From Fidelibacterota bacterium (lineage in GTDB: Bacteria; Fidelibacterota; Marinisomatia; SCGC-AAA003-L08; JACNLC01), in assembly GCA_014381725.1 (NCBI GenBank), contig JACNLC010000056.1, forward strand, positions 1 to 64,000: DNA of 64,000 nt, given 5' to 3'. The translations under genes and the position numbers were made by a program. Positions within the stretch are counted from its first letter, which is position 1. Each line of letters starts with the position of its first letter. The notes beneath the pieces were generated by a model that was not told the origin of the DNA, ran no database searches, and was given only the letters and a program-made list of their open reading frames with translations. Shown here piece by piece: positions 28,169-36,612 of this stretch.

Positions 28169-28205
28169 TGTATCAATTTGTACAAAAATGTTACCATTTG
28201 TAACG
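28169..28205. promoter_or_regulatory. Tandem TGT-ATTTGTA palindromic sites
   Basis: TGTATCAATTTGTACA (28169-28184) and TGTTACCATTTGTAACG (28189-28205) start 20 bp apart upstream of the 721-residue secreted-protein gene. The second differs at two positions from TGTTACAATTTGTAACA in the nrdJa/thyA interval. Spacing of two helical turns fits cooperative binding. The cognate factor is unknown; the OmpR-type regulator encoded just upstream is one candidate. Confidence 0.5.
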
Positions 28206-28213
28206 AATTTAAA

Positions 28214-28909
28214 TTAAGAGATAGGTTTACCTATGAATTTATAACCTTCACCGTGGACAGTTTTAATGTAACGAGGGTTGTTGATGTCCTCTAATAATTT
28301 TTTGCGTAACCTGCTCACTAAAAGGTCAACCGACCTATTAGTTGCTTCCCACTGAATACCTTTTAGATGTTCAATAATAAATTCTCTATTTAGATTTTCG
28401 TTGGGATTGTCAATAAACAATTTAAACACTTCGTATTCAGCAGTTGTGAGGTGAATCGTTTTACCGTCAACTTCAACTTTTTCGGTTAATCTATTGACTG
28501 TCAAACCTTCAAATGATCTAACATAAAGGTTAACAGATTGAGAAAAACTTCTTCGGATAACTGCCTGAATTTTTACCAGCAGTTCGTATGGATCAAAAGG
28601 TTTGTGTATGCAGTCATCTGCACCTAATTCTAAGGCGATTATTCTATCTGTAGCATCTCTAGGAGATAGCATAATAACGGGGACTTCTGAAATAGTGCGG
28701 ATTTCTTTAAGAATTGTAAACCAATCAGTGCCAGGTAACATAACATCTAAAATTACGAAATCTACTTTACGATTGTTTAGAAATTTAATACCATCTTCAG
28801 GTTTATGGAATGCAATAGCTGTAAAATCGTAAGATTGTAAAAAATTCTTAATAAATCCCGTAATCCGAGTTCCGTCATCTATTAGTAATATTTGATATTT
28901 ATTTGCCAT
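28214..28909 (-). CDS. OmpR/PhoB-family response regulator
   Basis: A 231-residue two-component regulator. The receiver domain has LIDDGTR (acid pocket), phospho-acceptor Asp in FVILDVMLPG near residue 54, and Lys in CIHKPFDPYEL near 103. The C-terminal winged helix has GKTIHLTTAEYEVFKLF, then NRSVDLLVSRLRKKL and KTVHGEGYKFI. No histidine kinase gene is adjacent. It closes the copper-efflux gene run on the same strand, so it may control metal genes, as CusR does. The partner kinase lies elsewhere or is one shared with other regulators. Confidence 0.9.
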   Translation of the reverse strand: MANKYQILLIDDGTRITGFIKNFLQSYDFTAIAFHKPEDGIKFLNNRKVDFVILDVMLPGTDWFTILKEIRTISEVPVIMLSPRDATDRIIALELGADDCIHKPFDPYELLVKIQAVIRRSFSQSVNLYVRSFEGLTVNRLTEKVEVDGKTIHLTTAEYEVFKLFIDNPNENLNREFIIEHLKGIQWEATNRSVDLLVSRLRKKLLEDINNPRYIKTVHGEGYKFIGKPIS

Positions 28910-28928
28910 AAAATCCTAAATTAATTAA

Positions 28929-29180
28929 TTATGCATGAATTACCTGATTCAGTCGTTTTATGTCTTTATCGTTAGGTATTCCGACTTGCACTACTTTACC
29001 ATCAACAACAATCGAAGGTACAGCTCGGATGTTATATTTGGCTGCCAACTGACAACAACTTCCATCAGTTCAATCACTAGCAAGATGAAGAGTAAACTCT
29101 AATTTCGGGAAGTTGCTTTTGATGAATTGAAGCATTGCATCACACAATCTGCAACCGGCACTAAAAATTTCAACTTTCAT
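28929..29180 (-). CDS. Thioredoxin-like protein with in-frame UGA (candidate selenoprotein)
   Basis: An 83-codon frame from ATG 29180 to TAA at 28929 with one internal TGA at 29072-29070 (codon 37). Before it: KVEIFSAGCRLCDAMLQFI with a CxxC motif, then LEFTLHLASD. After it: TDGSCCQLAAKYNIRAVPSI, then VVDGKVVQVGIP, a full thioredoxin/glutaredoxin-like end with the cis-Pro. I would expect Cys at codon 37, since TDGSCC follows directly. AACTGA and TCAGTT form a 6-bp stem starting at the last base of the TGA, as a bacterial SECIS hairpin would. The alternatives are a nonsense mutation or sequencing error. GGAG lies upstream. It belongs to the metal/redox gene run. Confidence 0.65.
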
Positions 29181-29203
29181 AAGATTCTTCTCCAATAATT
29201 AAA

Positions 29204-29455
29204 TTACGATTCCAAAGAATTTACAAATTTTAGAACATTTCCCAAACAACATTTTCCCGACGGATTTAATTCAGAACAACGACAATTATCATTTTGGATT
29301 TCCAATCGAATTTTATCAGGGATGTCAGTTGCACCGGTTCTCTCAATATCTTTTTTGATATGATCTTCAGTAAATTTAAAGCAATAGCATAACATCCCCG
29401 GAATGACTTTTGGGTTACAAGATTTATCCGATGGATTACAGCAATCCTTGTTCAT
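29204..29455 (-). CDS. CopZ-type N-terminal (2Fe-2S/zinc) domain protein
   Basis: An 83-residue Cys-rich protein: CCNPSDKSCNPK, then MLCYCFKFTEDHIKKDIERTG, then NDNCRCSELNPSGKCCLGNV. This is the pattern of the Fe-S and zinc-binding N-terminal domain of fused CopZ copper chaperones, here as a free protein. Nearby, the HMA half is encoded separately at 29483, so the two genes together equal a split CopZ. It is probably cytoplasmic and delivers or senses copper within the Cus cluster. Confidence 0.8.
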   Translation of the reverse strand: MNKDCCNPSDKSCNPKVIPGMLCYCFKFTEDHIKKDIERTGATDIPDKIRLEIQNDNCRCSELNPSGKCCLGNVLKFVNSLES

Positions 29456-29482
29456 AAATCAATATTCCAATTCATTTTGGTT

Positions 29483-29686
29483 CTATTTTTCATCTTCTAT
29501 CGTAAATCCAGCACCCTCAATCTTATTCCTAAGAGTGTAAGAGTCTGATGTTCCGTGAATTATTACGAATTTATTTGGTACATCAAATTCGATATTTTCT
29601 ACACCTTCTACATTATCCAATGTTTTTCTAATAGTCCATGCACAATTTCCGCACATCATATCTAGTACTTTAAAAGTATGTTTCAT
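29483..29686 (-). CDS. Heavy-metal-associated (HMA) chaperone, CopZ/MerP-like
   Basis: A 67-residue single HMA domain: FKVLDMMCGNCAWTIRKTLDNVEGVENIEF with the CxxC metal site (MCGNC) in the first loop, ending RNKIEGAGFTIEDE. There is no signal peptide, so it is cytoplasmic. GGAGATTACG precedes the start. It is followed after 27 bases by the CopZ-type Fe-S domain gene. Known relatives pass Cu(I) to ATPases or regulators; no copper ATPase is in this window. Confidence 0.88.
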   Translation of the reverse strand: MKHTFKVLDMMCGNCAWTIRKTLDNVEGVENIEFDVPNKFVIIHGTSDSYTLRNKIEGAGFTIEDEK

Positions 29687-29713
29687 CGTAATCTCCTATA
29701 AACAATGAGCTTA

Positions 29714-29739
29714 GAGTAATGGATAAATCTCCATTACTC
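29714..29739. repeat. 9-bp hairpin in the metal-gene operon
   Basis: GAGTAATGG and CCATTACTC form a perfect 9-bp stem around an 8-base loop. The right arm is followed by a second CATTACTCC copy. It lies between the Cys-rich lipoprotein and the HMA gene. No T-run follows, so it is more likely an mRNA processing or stability element than a terminator. Confidence 0.6.
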
Positions 29740-29765
29740 CATTACTCCAAAACCCAATTTCATTA

Positions 29766-30359
29766 CTATTTTACTAATCTCATTGGTTCAAGGTTCATCC
29801 CGCATCCTCCAGCTCTATCGCAAAGCCCTGGTTTATCAGACCGTATATGAGAATGCATCAACATAGGACAGCCATAGAAATCTGCTTTGTCTTCTGTTGT
29901 TATTACACCAGCTACCATATCCATTCCGCATTCGCTACATTTTCCGGCTTCTCTGCTTCGGATGTGTTTATGTGAATCCATTGGACAAGTATAGTAGATT
30001 ATTTTTTCTTCACCACTATTCGTCATTTTTCCCATTGAACCACACTTTTTGCCCTTCATTTTGCATTTGTCCATACCGCCTTTGTTGCAACCTTTGCTGG
30101 GTTTTTCGCTATCAACTTCGGTTACATCTTGGTGCTTGCCGTGATTTTTGCATTTATCACTTTTCGGGCAATCTTTGTGCTGACAATTTGCTTTGTCTTT
30201 ACATTTTTCACCTTTTGGACAATCTTTGTGTTTATCACAAGGTTTGTCACAACCTTGCTCGGTTGCATGTTTACATTTTTCATCACTTTTGTTACAGCAA
30301 TCTGCTTTATCACAAGCAAATAAACTAACAACAAATATCATAAAGAGTACTCTTTTCAT
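29766..30359 (-). CDS. Cys-rich metal-binding lipoprotein with two HMBD domains
   Basis: A 197-residue lipoprotein (lipobox LFAC). Residues 17-110 are a low-complexity Cys/Lys/His/Asp region with repeated CPKGEKCKDK-type and CKNHGKH units, rich enough to bind many Cu or Zn ions. The C-terminal half has two heavy-metal-binding (HMBD) modules, YYTCPMDSHKHIRSREAGKC then CGMDM, and YGCPMLMHSHIRSDKPGLC then CGMNLEP. The same module begins the CusB homologue of this cluster. It probably buffers copper or silver in the periplasm. The exact repeat number is hard to define because the unit varies. Confidence 0.85.
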   Translation of the reverse strand: MKRVLFMIFVVSLFACDKADCCNKSDEKCKHATEQGCDKPCDKHKDCPKGEKCKDKANCQHKDCPKSDKCKNHGKHQDVTEVDSEKPSKGCNKGGMDKCKMKGKKCGSMGKMTNSGEEKIIYYTCPMDSHKHIRSREAGKCSECGMDMVAGVITTEDKADFYGCPMLMHSHIRSDKPGLCDRAGGCGMNLEPMRLVK

Positions 30360-30455
30360 GATCTTTTTCCTTTCTGTTTTTTAATCGCATAGAGCATAGT
30401 GAACTCAATTTTCATCACACTTTCTGCGATTGTTTATTTTAACCTTAATCTAAAT

Positions 30456-32924
30456 TTAATATCCCATTCCTTCAGAATCCATATCACCACCATTCATTCC
30501 GGAACCTCTTCTACCTCTTCGTTTATTATCTTTCATATCACCAAAACGATAGGTGAACGCCAATGAAATTGTTTGCCCCTCACGCCATCGTCTCCAAGAT
30601 TCAAAATTATCGGAACTGATAGAGAATTTTCTAGTATTAAAAACATCCCCTATTTTTAGTACAAGAGATCCTTTATTATCAAAAATATCTTTTTCTATTG
30701 CAATATCACAAAATCCAATCCCGCCAACGGTTCCTTGGAGAACTTCCATTGGTGACCTAAAACGCCCCGAAAATTGAATGTCAATATTTGTTGGTAAAGA
30801 TAAAGTAGCTGAAGCCATTCCTCTAACCCCTCTCGTATCTTTGTTTAAATCATCTTCAGATTCCTCTATGTCCTCAGAAAAGGCATAGATTATTGATTCA
30901 AAAGCATTAACGCTTGCCATTAAACTCAAATAAGGTAATGGTTTAAAATTAGAAACTAATTCAATTCCCATTTGTTTAGCATTCCCTAAGTTTTTAAATG
31001 TAAGCAATGTTGGCTCCACTGTTTCGATTCTATAATGGCGAATCATATCTTCGACATCTTTTACATAAAATGATATCATTTGACCCATAGCCATATAACT
31101 CATATCCCACGAATTAATATATTCTGGTTTTAAATATGGGTTTCCTTGCCGCTCAAAAATTGGGCTATATCGTTTTTTAAATGGATTGATATGCCAATCG
31201 TGTGGACGATTCACTCTTCTGCTATAACTTAATCGTAATGTTTGTTTTTCAGATATTTTATATTGGAAATGTCCGCTTGGGAATAGACTTTCATAAGTGT
31301 TGTTAAATATTTTGTCTGTTTCGCCAGTATCAATAATTGTTTCCGCGTGCTCAGCTCTTAGCCCTAATTGTAATCCAAACTCATCACTAAGTTGGTGACT
31401 AAAAATTAAATAACCAGCATAAATATTTTCATTGTATTGAAAATTCATTGTAACTAAAGAATCGTAGGATTCTTCTTCTTCATACTTGGAGATATCTTTC
31501 ATATATGACTTTGCACCAACTTCAAATTTAGTTTTATCTTTAATTGGATGACTATAATCAAATTGAAGCGTAGTGTTTTTGTATTCTTCATCTTGCTGAA
31601 CTTTCAAAATGTTTTGAGTTTGATCGATGTCGTCATAAGTGTCCGTTCTAGTTGATTCATTGTCTCCGAATGATTTAGATTGATTTACTTCAAATGAAAA
31701 CTTTTGTTGTTTGTTTTCAAAATCTTTATATAAACCCAAAGTCCAATCAATACTTTCGCCATTATCAAAGCTCTCATTGGATGATACATTTACTAAATCT
31801 ACTAAATCATCTGTACTTACCAACGATGAATCACGAATTTCATAATCAAAATCAGTGGAATTATTATGGTTTGTTCCGTGCAAATTATATGAAATATTTG
31901 AAGAAACTGATAATTTCTCTGTCAAATTATAATCTACTCCAAATTTTATCATTTGTGAATCGGACTTCCTAATTCCATTTGTGTTTGATTCAGTAAGAAG
32001 TGAGTCTGTTGTTATAGATTGCCAACCTGAACCATTATTTTCGTGAGATCTCCAAGAATAATTTGAATACAGATTTAGTGGTCCTGTTCGATAATTGATC
32101 ATTGCACTTGCATTATATCTATTATTATCACCGATATTTACAGAAGTGCTTCCATTAAATCCTTGTAATCTATTTTTCTTCAAAATAATGTTGATAATTC
32201 CAGCCATTCCGTCGGGGTCATATTTAGCAGATGGATTTGTGATAACCTCCACACTTTCGATGGTTGAAGCAGGGATGTTATCCAAAATTGCTCGTCGTCC
32301 ACTTCCGGTTAGCCCAGATGGCTTGCCGTCAACTAGCACTCGTACATTTTCGCTACCACGCAGACTAATATTCCCATCAATATCCACATCAACAGACGGT
32401 ACATTTCCCAAAACATCTGAAGCCGAACCTCCAATAGATGTTTTGCTCTGCTCTACATTGAAAATCATTTTATCAATAGTATTAATCAACAGAGGAGCTT
32501 CTTTAGTTACTTGAATTTCATCCATTTGCAGAATCCCTGGAACCAACATAATTGTTCCAATATTTTTGTCTAATCCCCCTCTTGGATTTAACATCACCGG
32601 TTTGATTGATTTCTTATCATATCCGATAAATTCTATGAGCAATTCATATTTCCCAGGCCTGAGAGAATTGATTTTGAACTTTCCAAATTCATCACTTACT
32701 CCACCCGTTACTAATTTACCATCACGAATACTTGTAACAGAAATTGACGCATATTCGATTGGAGCGGAGTTCAAAGAATCCACAACTGACCCAGAGATGC
32801 TTCCTTTCATATTCATCATTCTGCCACCACCAGGAGGTTGCGAAAACAACATTCCAAGTGTGCATCCTAATAACAATAATTTCCATTTATTTGTTTTATT
32901 TTTCATTTGTATTATTCCATTCAT
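30456..32924 (-). CDS. TonB-dependent outer-membrane receptor (OMP_b-brl_3 type)
   Basis: An 822-residue outer-membrane protein (816 if the in-frame ATG at 32906 is used). After the signal comes a CarboxypepD-regulatory-like domain (GSISGSVVDSLNSAPIEYASISV, about 40-120). Next is a plug domain with GGSASDVLGNVPSVDVD, GSENVRVLVDGKPSG and IPASTIESVEVITNPSAKYDPDG, then a barrel with GNPYLKPEYINSWDMS. It follows the CusA gene on the same strand. Its place in a metal efflux cluster is unusual: such receptors normally import. It may take up a metal complex or simply be co-regulated. Confidence 0.88.
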   Translation of the reverse strand: MNGIIQMKNKTNKWKLLLLGCTLGMLFSQPPGGGRMMNMKGSISGSVVDSLNSAPIEYASISVTSIRDGKLVTGGVSDEFGKFKINSLRPGKYELLIEFIGYDKKSIKPVMLNPRGGLDKNIGTIMLVPGILQMDEIQVTKEAPLLINTIDKMIFNVEQSKTSIGGSASDVLGNVPSVDVDIDGNISLRGSENVRVLVDGKPSGLTGSGRRAILDNIPASTIESVEVITNPSAKYDPDGMAGIINIILKKNRLQGFNGSTSVNIGDNNRYNASAMINYRTGPLNLYSNYSWRSHENNGSGWQSITTDSLLTESNTNGIRKSDSQMIKFGVDYNLTEKLSVSSNISYNLHGTNHNNSTDFDYEIRDSSLVSTDDLVDLVNVSSNESFDNGESIDWTLGLYKDFENKQQKFSFEVNQSKSFGDNESTRTDTYDDIDQTQNILKVQQDEEYKNTTLQFDYSHPIKDKTKFEVGAKSYMKDISKYEEEESYDSLVTMNFQYNENIYAGYLIFSHQLSDEFGLQLGLRAEHAETIIDTGETDKIFNNTYESLFPSGHFQYKISEKQTLRLSYSRRVNRPHDWHINPFKKRYSPIFERQGNPYLKPEYINSWDMSYMAMGQMISFYVKDVEDMIRHYRIETVEPTLLTFKNLGNAKQMGIELVSNFKPLPYLSLMASVNAFESIIYAFSEDIEESEDDLNKDTRGVRGMASATLSLPTNIDIQFSGRFRSPMEVLQGTVGGIGFCDIAIEKDIFDNKGSLVLKIGDVFNTRKFSISSDNFESWRRWREGQTISLAFTYRFGDMKDNKRRGRRGSGMNGGDMDSEGMGY

Positions 32925-33085
32925 TTTTATTTATTTTACTATTTTCCTATAACCTATATTCGACATATCAAATCTCAAAAAGTTAAAATAATTTCTCGCA
33001 AACAAACAAAGTTGCAAAGAAAATAAGTGTTTCATTAATATTGCCTTCTACTAACTATATCTGTATTTTGCTCAAACATTCCCAC

Positions 33086-36000
33086 TCAACTATTCACCTT
33101 TCTCTCTTCAATTGCAGAATACAAAACTGGCACCACAAACATTGTTAATGCTTCAAAAAGCATTCCACCAAAAACAGGAATTGCCATCGGAACCATTATA
33201 TCCGATCCTCGTCCGGTAGATGTTAAAATTGGCAATAACGCTAAAATTGTTGTAGCAGTTGTCATCACTGCTGGACGAACCCGTTTTTTCCCGGCAGACA
33301 TAACAGCCAAACGAATATCCTTAACCGTTTTTGGCTTTTTTGTTTCCATAGATTGTTTCAGATATGTTGCTATTAAAACTCCATCATCCGTTGCGATACC
33401 GAATAGAGCAAGAAAACCAACCCAAACTGCAACGCTCAAGTTAACTGGAGAAATATGAAACAGTTCCCGTAACCCCCAAAAATTCATAAACCAACCCTGA
33501 CTATAGAGCCAAATCAATATAAATCCACCACTCCACGCAACAAAAATTCCGATAAATACAAGAACAGTTGTGGAAAACTTCTTAAACTGAAAATACAGAA
33601 TCAGCATTATCACTAAAAGTGCCAACGGTAAAATGACCATTAACTTTTTCTGTGCCCTAATCTGATTTTCATACGATCCGGCAAAAGTAAAACTAACTCC
33701 GGATTGCAACTCTAATTCTCCATTAGCAATTTTCTCACTCAAAAATGATTTTGCATTTTCCACAACATCCACTTCCGCATAACCTTGCAGTTTGTCAAAC
33801 AGAACATAACCTATCAGAAAGCCGTCTTCTGATTTTATCATCTGCGGACCTCTACGATATTTTATTTCTGCAAGTTCTAATAATGGAATTTGCTGGCCAG
33901 TTGGAGTAGGAATCAAAATTCGACCAAGTTCATCAAAATCATCTCTAAGTTCTCGTGCATATCGCACACGAACAGCATATCGCTCTCGCCCTTCAACTGT
34001 TTGCGTCAATGGCTTTCCACCCAACGCTACTTCGATTACATTTTGTACATTTCCAATATGCAAACCAAATCGTGCAATTTTCTCTCTGTCTATTTCAATT
34101 TCCAGATACGGTTTCCCAACAATTCTATCGGCAAAAACAGTCTCAGGACTAACTCCGGATACAGATTTCAACAATTCTTCTAATTTGAGTCCGGTTTGCT
34201 CAATCGCATCTAAATTTTGTCCTTTGACTTTGACTCCCATAGGTGCTCGCATTCCGGATTGTAACATCACTAAACGAGTTGAAATAGGCATCAATTTTGG
34301 GGCAGAGGTTGTTCCGGGGATTTTGGTAACAGCTACAATTTCATTCCAAATATCGTCCATTGTTCGGATTTGGTCTCTCCACTGTCGAACGATTTCGCCA
34401 TTTTCTTCAACATATTCAGGAATTATATTGATAACTGTTTCCACCATCGAAAGCGGGGCAGGATCAAGTGCAGTTTCTGCTCGACCAATTTTCCCAACTA
34501 CAGATTCAACTTCCGGGACCGTTGCAATTGCCATATCTAGTTTATGTAAAACATCCAAAGTTTCACCCATACCAGCGTGTGGCATTGTTGTAGGCATATA
34601 CAAAAACGAACCCTCATCCAATGATGGCATAAATTCCTTACCCAACCCGGGGAATGCGTGAGATAATGCAACTATTGGGCGGATTTTTTTGATACTATCA
34701 GGCAACCAACCTGTCAGTTTAGGAAATCCCAACCAAATTGTTAAACCTAGAATCACAATGCTTGCAGGAATTGTAATAAATTGCTTTTTATGTGTTAAAC
34801 ACCACCCTAACAATTTTTCATATTTTTTCAAAAATAATTGAAACAAACCAAGAATGAGTGCCAAAAACGAAATCACAAAAAGGAAATTCCAAAAATCAGC
34901 GATATGTTTACCCAACGGACTCCAATGCAGTGAAAGGAATAATGTAACCAGTAAAATCAATAATCCGTTGCCGATTATTTGTCGTTTTGATTTTTTCTCA
35001 GATTTAGAATTTCCACCAAGTTTTTTTTGTCTTCTAAAAATTACCATCGCAAAAGTAGGTAAAATAAACAATGCGATGATTACAGAAGCAATAAGTGCAA
35101 AAGTTTTAGTATATGCCAATGGTTTAAACAATTTTCCTTCGGCGCCTGTCATTGTAAATATTGGCAAAAATGAAATCACAGTTGTAGAAATTGCTGTTAA
35201 AATGGCACCTCCCACTTCTTTGCTTGCCCGAGAAATAATTTTTAATCGTGATTCATCAACACCGGCTTTATTGAAATGTTTAAGGATATTTTCTGTCATT
35301 ATGATTCCCATATCCACAATGGTTCCAATGGCTATTGCAATACCAGAAAGTGCTACAATGTTGGCATCAACCCCAAACCATTTCATGCCGATGAATGCAC
35401 AGAGAACCGCTAATGGAAGCAATCCGGAAATCAATAGCGCAGAACGCAGATGCATTACCATAAAAATCACAACAATTATTGTGAGTAAAATTTCGTCAAT
35501 CAAAGCACGATTGAGTGTATCTAAAGTTTCGTGTATAAGTTCTGTTCTGTCGTAAAATGGAACAATTTTTACTTGACTAATAGTTCCGTCAGATAGTGTT
35601 TTGTTAGGTAATCCAAGGGATATTTCTGCTATTTTCTCTTTTACATTTTTGATTGTTGTCAACGGATTTTCACCATAACGGACAACCACAACTCCGCCAA
35701 CTGCTTCAGCTCCTTCTCTGTCCAACGCACCACGACGAAGAGCTGGTCCAAATGAAACTTCTGCAATATCACTAATGAGAATTGGAATATTGTCAGTAAC
35801 TTTCACAACAGCTTGTTCAATATCTTTTAATTCTTTTACAAATCCGATTCCACGGACTACATATTCCACATTATTAACTTCAATAGTTTTTGCACCTACA
35901 TCCGAATTAGAATGTTTCACAGCATTAAAAACTTCTGTTAGAGTAACACCCTTTGCAAACATTTTATCTGGATTAACATCAATCTGATATTCTTTTACAA

Positions 36001-36598
36001 ATCCTCCGACACTGGCAACTTCTGCCACACCTTCGGCAGACATCAATCCATATTTAACGGTGAAATCCTGAATCGTTCGAAGTTCGTCAAGACTCCATCC
36101 TCCTGCTGGATTTCCATCATGGTCGTATCCTTCGAGTGTGTACCAGAAAATCTGACCGAGACCAGTAGCATCTGGCCCGAGCGATGGAGAAATTCCTGTT
36201 GGTAATAGATTATCAGGTAAGGATGCTAGTTTTTCTAAAATTCGACTTCTTGACCAATAGAATTCGATATCTTCGTCAAATATTACATAAATGGTTGAAA
36301 ATCCAAACATTGAAATTGCTCGTACGGTTTTCACACCCGGAACTCCCATCAACGCGGATGTGAGAGGATAAGTGATTTGGTCTTCGATATCCTGTGGAGA
36401 GCGACCGTGCCACTCAGTGAAAACGATTTGCTGATTTTCTCCGATGTCAGGAATGGCATCCACTGGCACCGGATTTCGTTGAAGTCCGATATCCCAGTCA
36501 AACGGAGCTACCATTATCCCACTAAATGCAATCAAAAGTGTTGCTAAACCGACTGCTAATCGGTTGTTTAAGAAAAATTGAATTAATTTAGAAAGCAT
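33086..36598 (-). CDS. cusA: CusA/CzcA-type heavy-metal RND efflux pump
   Basis: A 1170-residue inner-membrane pump of the heavy-metal RND family. It has VDAIPDIGENQQIVFTEW near the N-terminus, the porter domains, and twelve helices with the duplicated layout. LSGIAIAIGTIVDMGIIMTENI (helix 4, with the proton-relay acid) and FLALFGIATDDGVLIATYLKQS near the C-terminus are family marks. Met-rich loops such as MPTTMPHAGMGE fit Cu/Ag rather than Zn/Co. The insertion between helices 6 and 7 (about 30 Lys/Gln-rich residues, then two extra hydrophobic segments) makes it longer than E. coli CusA (1047). It works with the CusB and OMF genes directly upstream. Confidence 0.93.
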   Translation of the reverse strand: MLSKLIQFFLNNRLAVGLATLLIAFSGIMVAPFDWDIGLQRNPVPVDAIPDIGENQQIVFTEWHGRSPQDIEDQITYPLTSALMGVPGVKTVRAISMFGFSTIYVIFDEDIEFYWSRSRILEKLASLPDNLLPTGISPSLGPDATGLGQIFWYTLEGYDHDGNPAGGWSLDELRTIQDFTVKYGLMSAEGVAEVASVGGFVKEYQIDVNPDKMFAKGVTLTEVFNAVKHSNSDVGAKTIEVNNVEYVVRGIGFVKELKDIEQAVVKVTDNIPILISDIAEVSFGPALRRGALDREGAEAVGGVVVVRYGENPLTTIKNVKEKIAEISLGLPNKTLSDGTISQVKIVPFYDRTELIHETLDTLNRALIDEILLTIIVVIFMVMHLRSALLISGLLPLAVLCAFIGMKWFGVDANIVALSGIAIAIGTIVDMGIIMTENILKHFNKAGVDESRLKIISRASKEVGGAILTAISTTVISFLPIFTMTGAEGKLFKPLAYTKTFALIASVIIALFILPTFAMVIFRRQKKLGGNSKSEKKSKRQIIGNGLLILLVTLFLSLHWSPLGKHIADFWNFLFVISFLALILGLFQLFLKKYEKLLGWCLTHKKQFITIPASIVILGLTIWLGFPKLTGWLPDSIKKIRPIVALSHAFPGLGKEFMPSLDEGSFLYMPTTMPHAGMGETLDVLHKLDMAIATVPEVESVVGKIGRAETALDPAPLSMVETVINIIPEYVEENGEIVRQWRDQIRTMDDIWNEIVAVTKIPGTTSAPKLMPISTRLVMLQSGMRAPMGVKVKGQNLDAIEQTGLKLEELLKSVSGVSPETVFADRIVGKPYLEIEIDREKIARFGLHIGNVQNVIEVALGGKPLTQTVEGRERYAVRVRYARELRDDFDELGRILIPTPTGQQIPLLELAEIKYRRGPQMIKSEDGFLIGYVLFDKLQGYAEVDVVENAKSFLSEKIANGELELQSGVSFTFAGSYENQIRAQKKLMVILPLALLVIMLILYFQFKKFSTTVLVFIGIFVAWSGGFILIWLYSQGWFMNFWGLRELFHISPVNLSVAVWVGFLALFGIATDDGVLIATYLKQSMETKKPKTVKDIRLAVMSAGKKRVRPAVMTTATTILALLPILTSTGRGSDIMVPMAIPVFGGMLFEALTMFVVPVLYSAIEERKVNS

Positions 36599-36612
36599 TT
36601 GATTTCCTTTCC

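Noticed and set aside
29897-30384. Several plus-strand ORFs of 60-143 codons rich in Cys, Phe and Leu
   Set aside because: They are antisense to the Cys/Lys/His-rich lipoprotein. Its repetitive composition leaves the opposite frames open.
34854-35555. Plus-strand 233-codon ORF inside cusA
   Set aside because: It is fully antisense to conserved CusA sequence with no ribosome-binding site or recognisable domain.
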